Assembly: GCA_026413225.1 (NCBI GenBank)
Contig: CM048553.1
Coordinates: 134,818,190-134,882,189, forward strand
Length of the DNA stretch: 64,000 bases
Source of the DNA: Otis tarda
Lineage: Eukaryota > Chordata > Aves > Otidiformes > Otididae
Reading direction: 5' to 3'
In this document: positions 11,522-25,699 of the stretch, one piece after another
Layout: every line of letters starts with the position of its first letter
Numbering within the stretch: position 1 is the stretch's first letter
Program-made: the position numbers and the translations under genes
The notes under the pieces: generated by a model
Databases searched by the model: none
What the model saw: only the letters and a program-made list of their open reading frames with translations
What the model was told of the DNA's origin: nothing

Positions 11522-14500
11522 GAAGAATAGCTTTTTTTTGAGGATAGAAGGGAGGAGCAGGGGCATTGACTTATTTGTTTCATTAGTGTTTCTTCATCAA
11601 ATAAAAGTTTCTTTGTTTGTTTTAGTTAGGATGCAAGGGCAATCTCAGAAGTTGGGATATGACAGCTTTTTCACTGTAGACTTTAATTCTAATTTGCCCT
11701 GCTTTGGGCTGTGTGTCATCAGGCAGACTTTGGATTACATTATTACATACAGTCATTTTTCCACAGGATCATTGCTTCATTCAGTTCCCACAATAGATGA
11801 CAGCAGTCACTCAATTATCTGTAGTCAATAGCTTTTTCTAATTCATTCAAAAAGTGGCGCTTTTACATTCAAAACATGTTTTGCATATAGAGTTTTTAAC
11901 TTCCTTATGAGGTTTCCTATAGCACTTGCCACTATATTAACTGCATTCTCATGTCATATTGAGGGAAGACATTATGCTATTTTCCTCTAGAAATGATTGC
12001 AGAAATATTAGATATCGGAAGCATCTGCTGATTTTGAGTCAAAATTTAAGGCACTTAGGACTAGATTCTTTGAGATACGTAATATTATCCAGAGTTTTGT
12101 ATGTCCTAAGAGATGTTTATTTTACCACTATGTTTGACCAAGGAGGAAAAACTCTTCAACAAAAAGCCCATCAGCTCACCATCAAATTAGGACTAGCCTA
12201 AACTTTACTGCATTGGAAATGAGAGGCAGAGAAATTGAGATTATATTCCAATAGAAATTTGGGTTAAGTACCACATTTTGCATCACAGTGGAGCAGGAAG
12301 AGGGGGAAAAAATAGATTTTCTGGAGCGGCATTACTTTTATTCTGAGTGTCCACACTCGTACTGCAGCCTCTTATTTTCATTGCTGGCTCCAATAAAGGA
12401 GAAAAGAATCACAAAAAGAATGATTTTTATTATAAAACCTGAGTCACTCAACCACATATGCATAAAATGCACTCCATGCAAATGAAGCAGTAGTTTTAGT
12501 ATCTTTACTGCTTTTCAAACTTAGGATTTTGTGTGCACATAATGAATATTTACAAATGGGTAATATTTCTCACCATAGATGTAAAGTGAAGCTTCTGGAT
12601 CTATTAAAATAACTTTTTCTTGGGCAGGGAGAGAGCACCTAAGAATCTCGTTGGGAGAGGCGTATCTTGTTTTCACACTCCTGACAGAAAAATTACTCCA
12701 TCTATAAACGTTTTTTCCTGAATTCAACTTGTTTTCCCACTATGCTTTTTAACCATTCTGATGCTCCCTGTGTTGAGTGTTCTGTTTCCTTTCAAAGTTA
12801 GACCCCTAGTGTTTCAAAGCTTGAATTCAGCATATCATGTTCTTGCAGTGACTTGTTTGAAGTCCAGAGCTTTTGCTGATGACATTAAACAATGGAAACC
12901 AGAAGAGTTTCTGATGAGGTCTGCTGAGTCTCAGGCTGCTTTCGTAGTTTTGTGGATGACACAATGACATCTTTCTACTATTTAGTAAGAACAGTTGCTG
13001 GGTTGCAGCAAATTCCCTTGCTTGTTAACTACCTTGTCTCCTTGGGTCTCAATGTAGCAGCCAGCTGAGGGGGAAAACATCTTTAGATAAAGAGTTTCTG
13101 CCTGCTTCCAATGGGAGAACAGAGATCATAAAGGAAAATTAGAGAAAGAAGCTACTACATCTGTTATAAAACATGAGGAGGGCAGGCAGACAGTGACAAC
13201 AAGCGATCAAAAAGTTTAATCTTACTTCACTTACAGAAATACGGTTATGTTTCTCTGTGTTTATTTTAATTCTTTTTTACTTACCAGGCAGCATCCTAAA
13301 CCCTCACAGAAATCAACAACAGCTTTGGTTATAAGACAACTTCCCAACAATGACTTTAAAAAACAACCTTATTCCTCTGGGTTCCCATTGATTACACTGT
13401 GCTCTTGGCACTTACAAAGAGCCTCTGCTCTGCTCTTGTATGCCAGGATGGGCAAGGGGAGTGAAAAGAGGGAATCAGAGCCCAAAATATCAGTGGTGAG
13501 GACCCGTAGAGCAATTATGCTAGAGCTTCCTTCTGCACTGTATGTACACGCTCCAGAGGACTCATTTTCAGTGTTTTCTCTATCTTATATCCCCTAAATG
13601 ATATATTTGGCAATATCAGCCTCATGCAATCACAAATATTCTCTGAAAGCATTAGTGGAAACACTGGTGAAAATAATTCACTTGGAACTTGAGTTAGGCT
13701 GGACAATGAGGAAAGCCATGTAGATATCTTTTCTACTTTTTAGTTTTTCCTCACTAGTCTGTCATGAAAGGTTGTGATGGGGAACAGGAAGGCTGTTTGC
13801 TGATCGAAGGAAAAAAAATCCAAAATGAAATAAGCAGTGGATACAATTCATTGCACTATTTCAGTCAGAAATTGCTGCCACATGGACTCAGAATTTCTAA
13901 TGGCTTTTCACAATCTGTAAGCCTCCAATTGGTATGGTGCCTGCAGTATTTATTTTGAAATGCTATATAACCTCATGGCATCTGGGAATACCCACAGTAC
14001 ATACTGTGCAACCATAAACTATATAAATTTTGAGGAAGATTCAACAGACTCTACTATTTAAAAAAATTAATAATTATTGAAACATGCAGAAGAAACAAGG
14101 CCAGAATGGAATAAGGTTCATCCAAGCGTAAGTGATGTTGTGAGCATCCTTTTAAAATTGCACAGTCATTGTGGACATGCTCATTCTTCGAGAAATAATA
14201 ATAAAAATCTTGGTGACAACTTTAGCTAACAGATATTAAAATGGAGTAAAATAAAATATTCATAAGAGAGATATTGCAAGAAGATGTAATGGAATAACAT
14301 CATTATAGCATTCTCCATTCTCATTCAAGTCTTTCTGTTCACCACTTCGGCTATATTACAAATAGAATTACATTTGTGTATAAGTACTTGATCAGAACTT
14401 AAGGCTGAGTCCATGTGTCTATAAAGATATTTTGAGAAAATTATTTAAATTTTAGAACTTTGCTAGATCGTTGTTATGCTGGGATAGAGAACCTCCTTCC

Positions 14501-15318
14501 CAGCAGGAAACAATGTGAAAGTAATTTCGTTAATATTTGTGAGGTGATGCTATTTGGCTAACATGGAACAATAACTAAAAAACTACAAAATTTTCAAGCA
14601 GCTGCATTTAACACTATGTAAAATTTATCATATTATTTCAGCATGAAAAATGCTGAGAGAGAGAATAAAAATCAAAGCATTTTTGATGGACACTTTCTTA
14701 AATATCTTTGAATTTTCCTGTATACTGATGTTTTAAAATGTGTCTTCTTGTCTTGTTTTCTATTCTAGCTTTTACCCAAGAAAATGTATTTCCTACAGTT
14801 TTCCACTTTGGTTTGAGAGGTGGAAAATATTTTTGTTTTAAATTGACCTGAAACATTTATTTTTTCACTTCAGTCAATAGCAAATTGAAAAATCTGCTCT
14901 CCACATCTTTTTCCTGGAGCAGATTCTGTTAAGAACAGGTGGAACAGGTGTTCTCTGGCACCCTTTACATCATGTAGTTGATTCTATAATTACAGACTAA
15001 TTAAAAATGTACCTTAATTTGCAAATTTTTAGTTTCTAAAGAAAACTGGGAAAAAAAAGGTTTATTTTGCATCTCTGCAACATTTGTATAATAAACTCTT
15101 TCAAGTGTATATATTTGAATTCATAAACCTTTCTCTTTCATATTGAAAGAGAGAAGGAGGATGTCTGTATGAATTTATAGGATCGTTAACCAAGCCTGTA
15201 GCAGTTGTTTTATAATCCTTACAGTTGAGTTTTCTGAGAGAGAGCTAATATTTTCAGTTTCTCAGCAGAATTTTTCTGCTATTTACCTTAAAGATTTATT
15301 GAATTTGTAACACAAAGA

Positions 15319-15346
15319 AGAAAACAAAACAAAACAAAACAAAAAT
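15319..15346 (+). repeat. (CAAAA)n microsatellite
   Basis: GAAAACAAAACAAAACAAAA pattern, about four clean AAAAC units with A-rich edges. Confidence 0.85.
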
Positions 15347-15679
15347 CTCAAGATCTTTCTGAAAAGGTCACTAGATAGTTGTTCAGATAGGTGGCATGGA
15401 AATATGCTTTTCTACTTTTGGACAAAGTTTGGATTACAGAAATTTATGACTGCATGTGAACATATTTCCTCATTCTTTACTTCCTAAAGTGTAGGATGAA
15501 GGCAAAAGCCGTGAAAGTGTTTATGGCAGCACTAACACCAAGAATTAGGATATTATTTTTATAGATATATGGCATGCTTTTTTCTATTGAGCTTTGTGAA
15601 AAGTTTCACTATATACCTCATAACAAATTCCATTATCAAACTTAACTTATGACAACTTTTATAATGTAGAACTTTTCAT

Positions 15680-15770
15680 ACAAACAGGGACACAGAGGCA
15701 GAGATAAATATTTTTCTCACATCTATGATAATTTAGGCAGGCATGTTAGTAGAAATGCCCTGGTTCCTAA
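15680..15770 (+). mobile_element. Possible ancient MIR-like SINE remnant
   Basis: AACAGGGACACAGAGGCAGA followed by gataaat...ctcac, then GGCAGGCATGTTAGTAGAAA, loosely follows the order of amniote MIR-type repeats (gaaactgaggcacagaga ... gtcac ... cagg..agtggcagagc). Similarity is short and judged by eye only. Confidence 0.3.
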
Positions 15771-15996
15771 AAAATCAAATACAATTTAATATAGACATAG
15801 GTAGTTCTATCAAAGTATGTAAATGACCATATAAGTCACCTTAACTGCAGGCCAAAAGTTACATTGTCAGCAGCAGAAGATATGAAGAGTTGTTATAAAA
15901 AATCAGAATAAGTCATTGAACAAAATCTGTGCAAAATCTGTCCGAATAAAACCTATATTCTTTTTACTTATGTGAAAATCCAAGGCTAAAAGTAAA

Positions 15997-16016
15997 AAAT
16001 ATAATATAATATAATA
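15997..16016 (+). repeat. (ATATA) pentanucleotide repeat
   Basis: AAATATAATATAATATAATA: three to four TATAA units. Confidence 0.75.
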
Positions 16017-19000
16017 GCTTAGTGATTACAATAAAAATACACTTTAGAAAGAATCTGTTTGAATTCTATAAAATTTTTCATCAATCTTGCTTAAATGGAG
16101 CCTGAATTCCTTATAATAACTTCAGTCTTGCATTGCGTATTCTCCTAGATGCATCAACCTAGCTTACCAAGAGAGCTGAGGAAACTCCTTTTTCTGAGTC
16201 TGACACCCATACAGATAGACAATGTCTACAGCTGTCTTCTCAGTAGCATTAAGAATCCTGTGAGTTATAAAATCTTGGCAGATTCATTCACCTCTCTCAA
16301 ACACAAATGTAATAAGGACATCTCATTTGTTTTAATCATATTATTTCTTTTTTTAGTCTGTCTAGACTATTTTAACAACCACAGAGTTGTGCTTTGCTCA
16401 TAGTGGGAGGCATGCTTATATTTGCAGGTTGTTATTTCAGGGTAAGTTTCTATTCTGGAATGTACCAGAACTTAGATGCAAACATCTACTTGACTTTTTG
16501 CTATAACACATTTTTTATATAGAAAATATGCAGTAGAAACTGTAACTACTCCAGAATTAAAGACTTTCTTTTCCCTTTTAGAGTTTCTTTAACTAAAAAA
16601 GCAGTATGCCTTTCACTTTGCAGCAGTGAATTGTAACACCCCATACGAGTCCCTGGAAAAAAAATGTATAAATGTCTATTTATGTATATTAGATATAGAT
16701 CATAGCAGGATATTTTAAGATGTCAACATCGCTTTATTAAATGTTGATGGAAACTTATTTAGAAATACACTTTCAAATGAGAAATCTAATAATCCCATCC
16801 TATTTATCCTTAACTACACAGAATTAAAATATTTTTTAAAAAGCCCTGTGAGTAAAATGGAAGGAATTAGTTCAGTGTTTTACACAAAGATAGAACAGTA
16901 TATTTACAGATAGGAAACACGATTACACCTTACATCTCCACTCCGCGTTGTAGCAATTGCCCTTTAAGTTGTCAATGGTTGTTTCTCTGTTCTTAATTAT
17001 TATTTTCAGTTCTTCTTTCCTACCTTATTTCCCAAAAATAAAACCTTCATGGGAAAAGGCATGTGGAAATGCATTGTCCTCTAAATCTTCAGTATGTGAG
17101 GAAAAAGCATCATTTTCCAAAATGCCATTGCTATTAATAGCAGTACTTTCTAATTAATCCCACTATATTTTGCTCTTCCAAATCCTTCAGTATTACAGGA
17201 TTTGACATCAAGGAGATTAGAATATGAATTGTTTCTGAATACTTCAAACTGTTCTTCTTCTTAAAACAAGGACACAACTAAACACGTAGTTTCTACTGTT
17301 TTGAAGGTATTTATCTTCAGTTCTCAGTCCATTTAAATTTAGGTGGGGAATTAAGTTACAGAGACATTAAAAAAAAAACATAGAAGGAAGATGTGATACA
17401 CTTTCACAGAGCTCTGGTGGTCAGGGAATAAATTTAATTATAGGATGTTCAGGATATGATATTTTCAAAGCTATTTTGCTTGGTATTTAAATTAAACCGT
17501 AATTTAGCATGCTAGTCTTAGAGTGAGAGGACCGTATTTTCTTCATTTGGGGAAATCTGCCAAGTTCTGCCTCCTGTAAAGAATAGGACTTATCTTGAGT
17601 TCATACATTGTAGTTCTCTTTCCAAGACAACATCTGGGGGTGGGAGATAATTTTCTACATCCAACATATGATCAGATTGACACTGTTACATTAGATACTG
17701 TCCCATTTTTCTATGGAACTTCTTGGAGGGATTGTCTTTGTAGCCCGAGACTGAACTGTGCAGAAACATTTCTAAATGTTTATGCTTTGCAAAGCAATTG
17801 GTCTTCTGGACAAGGTTACTTCAAATCTCTACTTTAGCTATTGTAACTAGACTGTATGTATTACTCATATTTTCATGTAGATTAATGTATCCCTTCACAC
17901 TCATTTCAAGCAGTCCAAATGTGTAAGTTACACACCTGAGAGTTTATAGGTGAGACCGCAATAAACAAAAGGAGAACAAAATTTTTTACTCTGTCAGATA
18001 TCTTTACTGTCCTTAGATCCTACAGTCTACATTTTACCTTGGTATTAGTCATAGCATTTCACAGGTGTCTGCTATACTGCTGCAGCAAGGAAAGGAGGAA
18101 TTAGTGCAGATTATGTAATTGGTTGCTATTCTGAAGATTTGTGCATACATTAGAACTCCTAATTCATTTTGAACGGGTAGTAAAGACCTCGGTTTCCAAA
18201 AGAACTTCAGCATTTCAGAATGGGCAACTTGTTCAGAGCATTTTCCAAATATTCAAAGACAGGAAAATACATCAAATAGTAAGTTGTTATGCTTAGATTA
18301 CCAATATATAAAAAACAGAGATGGCTGCAATTTTCCACTCTTTCTTAAATGCATTTCTTTACACCCATTTTTTATTATACCCTTTAGAGGAGCTGACAGA
18401 CAGAAAAAGAAATAGCTCAATAAAAACTAATGGAAACGTCTGAGGAAATAACTTTTGAGAAATACCTGTGTGGTGAAATTTCATCCAGATCCTCCTCCTA
18501 ACCATGACAAACATTTTTGTTGTGAAGGTATTTTTCCTTTACTAGAAGGTGATAGCACTTAAATTTCCTTTATGTAAATATTAAAGAGAAGGATGAAAGT
18601 CACATATTGATTAAAGTGAAAGAAATAAGGGGCTAGTATCCATTTCATCAAACATCCTTTCTTCATAAGGGTCCTAGCTCTTTCTACAATGAGAAGTATA
18701 AAAAGAAAACAATAAGAAGCATTAAAACCCAACTTACCTTTTTGCTGTAAATATAAAGATAATTTTAAAAGCAAATTCTTACATGAATTGAAGGTGGACT
18801 GGTTTAAAAGGTTTTATTTAAAGAAGTAGGTGCATTCTAATTTCTCTTCAAAATGTTTCCTGTACCTATAGATCTGCCATTCTAGTTTCTTATTCCACAA
18901 CATCTGGTGAATTTTCCCAATAATCAGGATTTGAATAACTTATCAGAACATTGCTAATTAACATGTAATCAGTTTTAGAGAAAACATTGCAAGGATGGAT

Positions 19001-20499
19001 AAAAATAATAAAAGGCTATTTTAAGCGGCACAGTGATGACAACAGTGATGTTACTCAGCTACAGCTTACTTCTAGAATTTAAAGTAATTCCAGTGATGTT
19101 TTTCTTCAAAGGGATTGATGTAACATGCAAGAATTGACAAGAAGTTCTCATCACTTATGCAAACGAGATATGCAGGAATTGGTGTTGTACTTCTAACAAA
19201 GCAGCTATACACTTTTGAAAAGGAATAAGATGCTCTTTAGCAGGATTCTTTTTTTCCAAAGGGAGTATAAGGATACATAATCACATTAGGAGAATAACTA
19301 ACAATACTAATGGAAATAAAGACTGTATGTTGTATGTAATGCGATCGGGTAACGGAGACTTGCATGTTAAAAGACCAGTGTGATCCCTGCTGAGTATGTT
19401 TTAGTTTCAAAATAATTAACTCTGTCAAATAATTAATATTAGTTGACAAGACCAACTTAAGCGCATGCAGCATCACGTGTGTTGTAATTAGTTGGGATGA
19501 TAAGATAATATGGAGTGAAAATAATCAATTTGAGCTGCCAAAGCTGATCACTTAAGCCAAGTGAAGTAACACAAGCAACTTTCTTCCATAGATTTCATAC
19601 ACACTTACAATTAGCTTTGCCTGCTTCTACGGTCTTTTTATATTTCAACTCTGAGTAGCCAAGTTTCATTGGTGTAACTGGTTTTGAACATTTATTTGAG
19701 AGCTTCCTGAGCAAATTTGGTGGAAGAAACACACTAAAGGTCAATTGGAAGCAAATTATAACATTGAACATACTAGATCAAATTAAATCTAGATACACTA
19801 GATAAAATTAAAGAATATTTAGAGCATTTAATGTTGAAATTCAAATGCTATCAAAGAACTGTTTGTAACTGATCTGTATTTACAAGACGAAAAGTCCTTA
19901 GTAATTGCAAGTTGTCAAATAACAAAATTTAAAGTGCACCTGTTCAGATTCACTTGAAGGAATAACATAAAAACAACATCAAAACCTCTCCTTTCAATTT
20001 ATACCCTTTCCTGTCCCAATTAACTCAATGAAACTATGCTCTGTTAAAGCAGAGTTACTTTAATAATGAATCTTTCTAATAATATCATCCATTAGACCAG
20101 AGGTTAGATATTATGACTGCAAGAGCTATAGAAAAATCTTTACAGGCTAGAAAATTTGAGAGATAAATTATTCATTGCAAATTATTTGCTCTAACCGTTT
20201 TTTACTGCACTCCTATCAGATACTTTACAGCTCTACATCATGATGTCAGAGATGGAGTATAATCAATAGAATAAATTATTTAAATGTAAGATTCATAGGG
20301 AGGTTTCTTTACCCTCAAATTTGTCCAATCTCTTGTGATAGAGGGGAGATAATATGAAGTATATTTATGTTAAATATTCTGGATTTTAATAATTTTTACT
20401 GAAATTTCTAAAACTTTTCTTTGCTGGTTTGTATTTTTTGCCTTAAAAATAAATCTTAATTCACTTTACATTTTGAAAATTTAGTGGAAATATTTTCCT

Positions 20500-20515
20500 T
20501 TTTTTTTTTTTTTTG
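20500..20515 (+). repeat. T homopolymer (16 T)
   Basis: Uninterrupted run of T inside AT-rich noncoding sequence. No LINE or retrocopy body is recognisable beside it. Confidence 0.85.
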
Positions 20516-20848
20516 GTCCTGTTCCATATGTATCTACAGTGTGGAAAGAAAAGTAAAATCATACTCAGTGTTACTAGAACCATTCTTTTACAGTCTTTAA
20601 AAATACTATGCTGCTGAAAGATCTAGTAGTGTTCCTTCTGAAGTACATTAAATGGTAAAAATTCAGTTTAATTGCAGTTAAAATTCTACTTTTTTGCCAC
20701 TGACTTTGGCAGGGCTACGGCTTAACTTGGAGTAGTAATACAGCCAGTTTCTGATAGAGAATGACAGATTACGTTCGCTTCAGGTGCAGCTGGTCTCAGT
20801 GCTTACAAGACCACGCTCTTTTAGGTACAATATAGAGTAATAGCAAGC

Positions 20849-20867
20849 AAAAAAAAAAAAAAAAAGC
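20849..20867 (+). repeat. A homopolymer (about 19 A)
   Basis: Run of A following gcaagc and ending in gctttt. No retrocopy recognised upstream. Confidence 0.85.
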
Positions 20868-21744
20868 TTTTGATACAAGTAAATTAGCCAGTCACTGGAT
20901 AGGTCCATAGGAAGAGAAAACAAAAGCGCTGTGACAAACTTCATAACAGTGTCACTCTTCTAAGGTTCTAAGGTTGAGGAGGAAGAAAATCTGTAGGAAG
21001 GACTCAGCAGAATGAAAGAAACAAAGTGGACTTGAGTAAGAAATTGTGTGAATGGACTTGAGCACAGTAAGGTAGATGTGGGAAGAACCAGAACTGTAAT
21101 GTCAGAAACTGAAGTTCAATTATACTTCAGATGCCTTCAGGATAAGATGATATAGGAAGAAGAGCTCCACAGATAGCTTTGGATTTGTGTTTATGAAATG
21201 GTAGAAGCTATAGATCTAGTTTATAAGGACCATGCTCATGGCTGCATGATTGTGGTGGGAAAAGGAGCTGAAATCAAACCCAAATACAAAATTGACTCTA
21301 AGACTCTAACAACATCATCATTAGATCCATATTCCAATTTTCTTTATCAGATACCTGTATACTGTGTATATAGATGATGGAAACTTTCATAATACCATGC
21401 AGAAAATTCCATTGCCACATTGTGGACACAAGGAACTGTAAGGTTTATCAAGGAAGGGAATTTCAGATGTCTCGTTGCTTATCCTCAGTGGTGAGAGTAT
21501 CACTTGTTTCTTGACTGTCTTTGTAATCTTAAACTTTGATATACGCACATGATGTTCAAGGTGTGAAAAAATAGACTAGAAAGGCATTTGGGTGTTTTGT
21601 GGTGAATGATAGCCTATTACCTTGGGTTCCTGACTCTGGACATACTGAATAGGCTAAATATTAAACTCAAGGCTCTGTAGGGATGTAGCAGTCTGCCACA
21701 TATTGCCTGAAGATGCACTGAGCTAGAATATCATCAGTATTATT

Positions 21745-21850
21745 ACTAGTTTCTGAAGAAACAGGACAAGGTGGAGATACTAAGTGACTTGCATAAGGCC
21801 TCTTATCAAGTCTGGTAGGATTACAATTTGGAAGCTCTTGACTTCTTGTT
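21745..21850 (+). mobile_element. Possible ancient MIR-like SINE remnant
   Basis: TCTGAAGAAACAGGACAAGG, then a TAAGTGACTTGCATAAGGCC core, AAGTCTGGTAGGATTACAAT and a terminal CTCTTGACTTC. This follows the order of the conserved MIR/CORE-type segment (aagtgacttgcc-aaggtc ... agtctg..g..g..gg-atttgaac ... ctcttgac). Two or three consecutive matching blocks make it better supported than the other faint copies, but not certain. Confidence 0.45.
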
Positions 21851-22355
21851 TGGTATTTGGCAACCTAGAACGTGACATACCTCAAATTCAGTTTCAAACT
21901 CTCATAGAATAATAGAGGAAACATAAGGGAGCAAAACAATGTTACTGAAAACTTTCTCAGCGGCTTCAGTAGCACAAAATTGACTGAAATAGTCTATCTG
22001 TGAGTCATTTATAGTGATTCCCCAAGCAATAAAGATTGAATGCTACTTTAAAAAAGCATGATAAATTTGCCGAAAGAATCTTCTTCCCTTAACAGCAATT
22101 AGAAAAATTAATTTATATCAGCCTAGTTATATTTAATGTTGTATGTCCCAAAAACTAGCTTAGTACATAACAGAGAAGGTTTGGAATGAGAATTGTGCTG
22201 TATGGGAAATACCTAACCATGCCACAGGTATTCTTATTAGACCTGGTTTTAAATAATGGCTTTAAATTCTAAAGGATTAAAACAATTCACTGATTAAAAT
22301 TTCAGAAGACATTGTACTTTGAGATTGTAAACTCCCTTGAGAGCAGAGAAAACCG

Positions 22356-22688
22356 GTGAAGTCTATTAGGAAGGTTAGAAATATAAAGATGATAGTAGGA
22401 GACTGTCTCACTTGCCAAGGCTCATTTAATCCTCACAGTGATATGAAACTGAAGAGAAAGCGAAAAACAGAGAGGAAGAAACACTGCCAAATGAGACTGA
22501 GCAATCCTAGTGAACACAAGATTAGCTTGAAATGTCACATGACAGCAAATACAGCTACGACTGTTTTTAGGCAATCCATAGTATCACCAAGTCACCAAGT
22601 GAACAGAAAGGCAGAAGTCCTGCATCTTTTGCTGTCACTATACCTAAAACTGAAGATTGAAAACAGATTTAGGCCACAGAAACTGTAA
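22356..22688 (+). other. Unrecognised 110-codon open frame
   Basis: An ATG-initiated frame rich in Lys/Arg (KLKRKRKTERKK region, residues ~31-42). It has no signal peptide or motif I recognise. Its Lys/Arg bias follows from the A-rich strand. An A-tract lies 170 bp downstream (22857-22880), which might suggest a worn retrocopy, but no polyadenylation signal or parent gene is evident. Probably not a gene. Confidence 0.15.
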
Positions 22689-22856
22689 AATGACAGAAAT
22701 GCACTAGAAATTATTAAGAAGCCAGCAGGAATGACTGATGAGGGAAGATTAAAATAGCTTGCTGTATAAATGATAAATGATAGCTGAGTACAAATAGATC
22801 TTGTCAAAATACTGGAGGCAAAGGGAAAAGTCCCCAGATTCGCTTGACTTTTGCTA

Positions 22857-22880
22857 AAAAAAAAAAAAAAAAAAAAAAAA
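22857..22880 (+). repeat. A homopolymer (about 24 A)
   Basis: The longest pure A-run in the window, flanked by TTTTGCT and TCTTATTC. Too long to be chance, so it is a microsatellite or a retroposition tail whose body I cannot identify. Confidence 0.9.
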
Positions 22881-25139
22881 TCTTATTCAGTTCTACCTCC
22901 AAGAGCCTGACTGACAGCACATAAAAGCAGCACATCCTGAGATGAAAAGTTTGCATGTTTGCATTGTTAGTTTCCTGGATAGACATTTCCAATGCATAGA
23001 TTGTAGCTAAAACATGTTAAAGAAAAGTTTGAAAGTTAACACTTTATCTCACACCTGAGACAGGGTGTGCATCTCCCCCTTGCTCTTTCAAATGTTTAAG
23101 CAACTAACCCAAAATAATGTATTCCTAGAAGTGTTTTATGGTATTTGTCTGTATGGTATTATTAATATCTAGTTATTTTAATTTTTTTTAGAAAAAGTAG
23201 ATACACTTTATTCACGCTCCACAAAGAGAATTTGTCTCTTTGAGAAGAGTGACAACAAGAGATGAAGTGCGATCTGGTACATCATTTTATTTTTTAGTCC
23301 TTCATTTTCCACAAGATGCGGCAGAGCAAGTATTGATGCGTTTTGTCATTTATATGGCTCCAGAAATGTCATCTTGAAGGGAACGTTGTCTGTGTTATAG
23401 ACATGATGTGTCAACCTCTTCTTAAAAATAATTGAAAGGAAAACTCAAAGCTAAACCATTAAAAGTAAAATAAAAATGAACGTAAAAGGCTGGATATCTT
23501 GAGGGGAGGTAGGGAAAGCACATTCTTTGACTTTAATGAAGACTGGAAAAGCCCAGAATATTTTTATGTCAATTTAACTAACCATTTTATGAATAACTTT
23601 TTACTTTATTTGTGTTACCTAGATATAATAATTCATTAAAAATGAATTTAAAATATAAAGAAGAAAGGATTTTCCAAAATGAAATATATTTTATCTGATA
23701 GCTTTCTGTTCTCTCTCTTCCCTCCTTCTCTCCCTTCCACCACGATATATCAAATATTATTTATTCCAACAGGTATCTAAATTTCATAGGGGTTTATCAA
23801 AGATTGATTTTAGCTGAGATAAAATAGTCTTTAATGACTGCTGATTAAAGGAATTAACATGAATATTGAATTTTCTCCATAAAATATTAGTACCAATCCA
23901 AAATAAATCCACGTTGTAGGACATTTCACCCACAGAAGGACACTTCCATGGTTTAAATACCTTAAATTTCTATGCAACACTACGAAAGTGTAACGTTGTC
24001 ACTGTTGCTAAAAAATAATTCAAAAGAAGAGAAAATATATTATGGTCTTAACTTTTTTTTCTTGATAAATATTTTAATATTTATTGATTCTTAAACCTTT
24101 AAGACACTAAGTCACAGAAAAGCTCAACTTTTAAAGCAAGGATTGAATCTTGTTTACAGAAGGTGGGCTATTAACTGACTCTGGATTATAGCAGGGCAGA
24201 GATAAATTGCTTGGAAATACCAAAGAGAGCACCATGTGTTTTAGGTCAGAAACTGACCACATGTTATAGTGCTGCATTTTGTTCATCTAAGGACCTATAC
24301 CATCATGTCTGATATTTACCAGAATGCTTATGTTCAGTTCAACTCCCAAATATCCTAGCAATTAATTTTTTACAGACTGTACTTTTTACTGTGGATTTCA
24401 TTGTGGAGACAGACATGACTGTCCAACCATGTGTCTGTTTAGGTTTTTCTCTGTCTTTCTTGGAAGGATTTGTAATTATTACATGTGTACTATGCGTCTT
24501 ACTGTGCAAACTTTTTTATTGTAAATAGTAAAAATTAAGATTTGGCATTTAATGGTACTTAGAATAAGCTGCCAACAATGAGAATTTTCATATTTAAAAT
24601 TTTACTCCACAGAATTAGTCTTTTGTTATCACATAGATCTAATTAATACAGAGTGTTGATTATTTCCTGGCTCAGCTCTAGACATGATCTTGAACTGAAT
24701 TTGTGTCTTCGGGGGAAATTAAAGCATGTTTCATTTTTCCTAATATTTTCTTTGTAAAAATAATAAATACATAGAAGTGTGATGTTAAATCTCTCTGTAG
24801 ATAACTAACACAGTTCTAACCTATTTTCAGAAAGCCTTTCAGTTTTCTTTAAATATTTTCAGTTTTATTTTTTCAGTTTTTCCTCAGTAGACCTTAATTC
24901 TTCCTAAAGTCACTACTAGTAATATTTAGTTAATTCAAATATACACACTTTTTCTATTCGCTCAAAATAAGTAAATGTTTTATTTACAAAAGGAAATAAA
25001 ATAGCTCCAAGATAAAAGCATATAAATATGTGGAAGCTCCTGAAAGTATTACTGAACTTCTTGAAGGCAATTTTTTTAAAAGTGAAACTAAGTATAGATC
25101 TTACTAAAAAAAAAAAAAATTCCCATATCACCAAAGTAA

Positions 25140-25144
25140 ATCTT
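25140..25144 (+). repeat. Target-site duplication, left copy (ATCTT)
   Basis: ATCTT directly precedes the LTR terminus TGTCAT at 25145 and is repeated at 25700-25704. Confidence 0.85.
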
Positions 25145-25699
25145 TGTCATGGTTTAATCCCCGCTGGCAGCTAAGCGCCACACAGCCACTGGCTCACATA
25201 GCCCTGGTGGGATGAGGGAGAGAATCAGAAGGGTAAAAGTGAGGAAACTCTTGGATTGAGATAAAGACAGTTTAATAGGGAAAGCAAAAGCAATGCACCC
25301 AAACAAAGCAAAACAAGGAATTCATCCACTACTTTCCATAGGAAAGCAGGGCTACATCATGCATAATGGTCATTTGGGAAGACAAATGCCATCACTCCAA
25401 ATGTCTCTGCCTTCCCCCAGCTTTGTATGTTGAGCATGATATCACATGGTACGGAACATCCCTTTGGTCAGTTGGGGTCAGCTGTCCCAGCTGTGTCCCG
25501 TCCAAACTTCTTGTGCACCCTCTACTCACTGGTAGGGTGACATGAGAGGCAGAAGAGGCCTTGACTCAGTGCAAGCACTGCTCAGCAATAACTAAAACAT
25601 CCCTATGTTATCTGGACTGTTTTCAGCACAAGTCCAAAAGATAGCCTCATACTAGCTACTATGAAGAAAATTAATTCTATCTCAGCCAAAACCAGAACA
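25145..25699 (-). mobile_element. Solo endogenous retrovirus LTR, ERVL-like by 5-bp duplication
   Basis: Read on the minus strand it begins TGTTCTGGTTTTGGCTGAGA and ends ...GGGATTAAACCATGACA, giving the canonical TG...CA ends. It matches an LTR type I know to be abundant in neoavian genomes. Recognisable parts in that orientation are the GACACAGCTGGGACAGCTGA block and the GGTTTAAT/TTAAACTGTCTTTATCTCAA segment of the R/polyadenylation region. The TATA box position is degenerate (CATACAAAG). Length is 555 bp. It is flanked by a perfect 5-bp duplication ATCTT, and no internal viral genes are present, so it is a solo LTR left by recombination between two LTRs. I do not assert a database family name. 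Confidence 0.92.

Larger units (their letters stand above)
9081..25139. other. Long AT-rich noncoding block (presumed RALYL intron)
   Basis: Sixteen kilobases with almost no young transposons. No exon with convincing homology and splice sites was found. Contents I could identify are listed separately: short simple repeats, faint old SINE-like pieces and A-tracts. The low repeat load and AT-richness are typical of a large bird intron. Confidence 0.6.

Noticed and set aside
11382..11831. 149-codon frame with a Gly-Ser-rich stretch
   Set aside because: The Gly-Ser part is a GGTGGC hexanucleotide repeat; the remainder has no domain or splice context.
22356..22880. Processed retrocopy ending in the A-tract at 22857
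   Set aside because: No identifiable parent gene, no polyadenylation signal near the tract and no flanking duplication seen.
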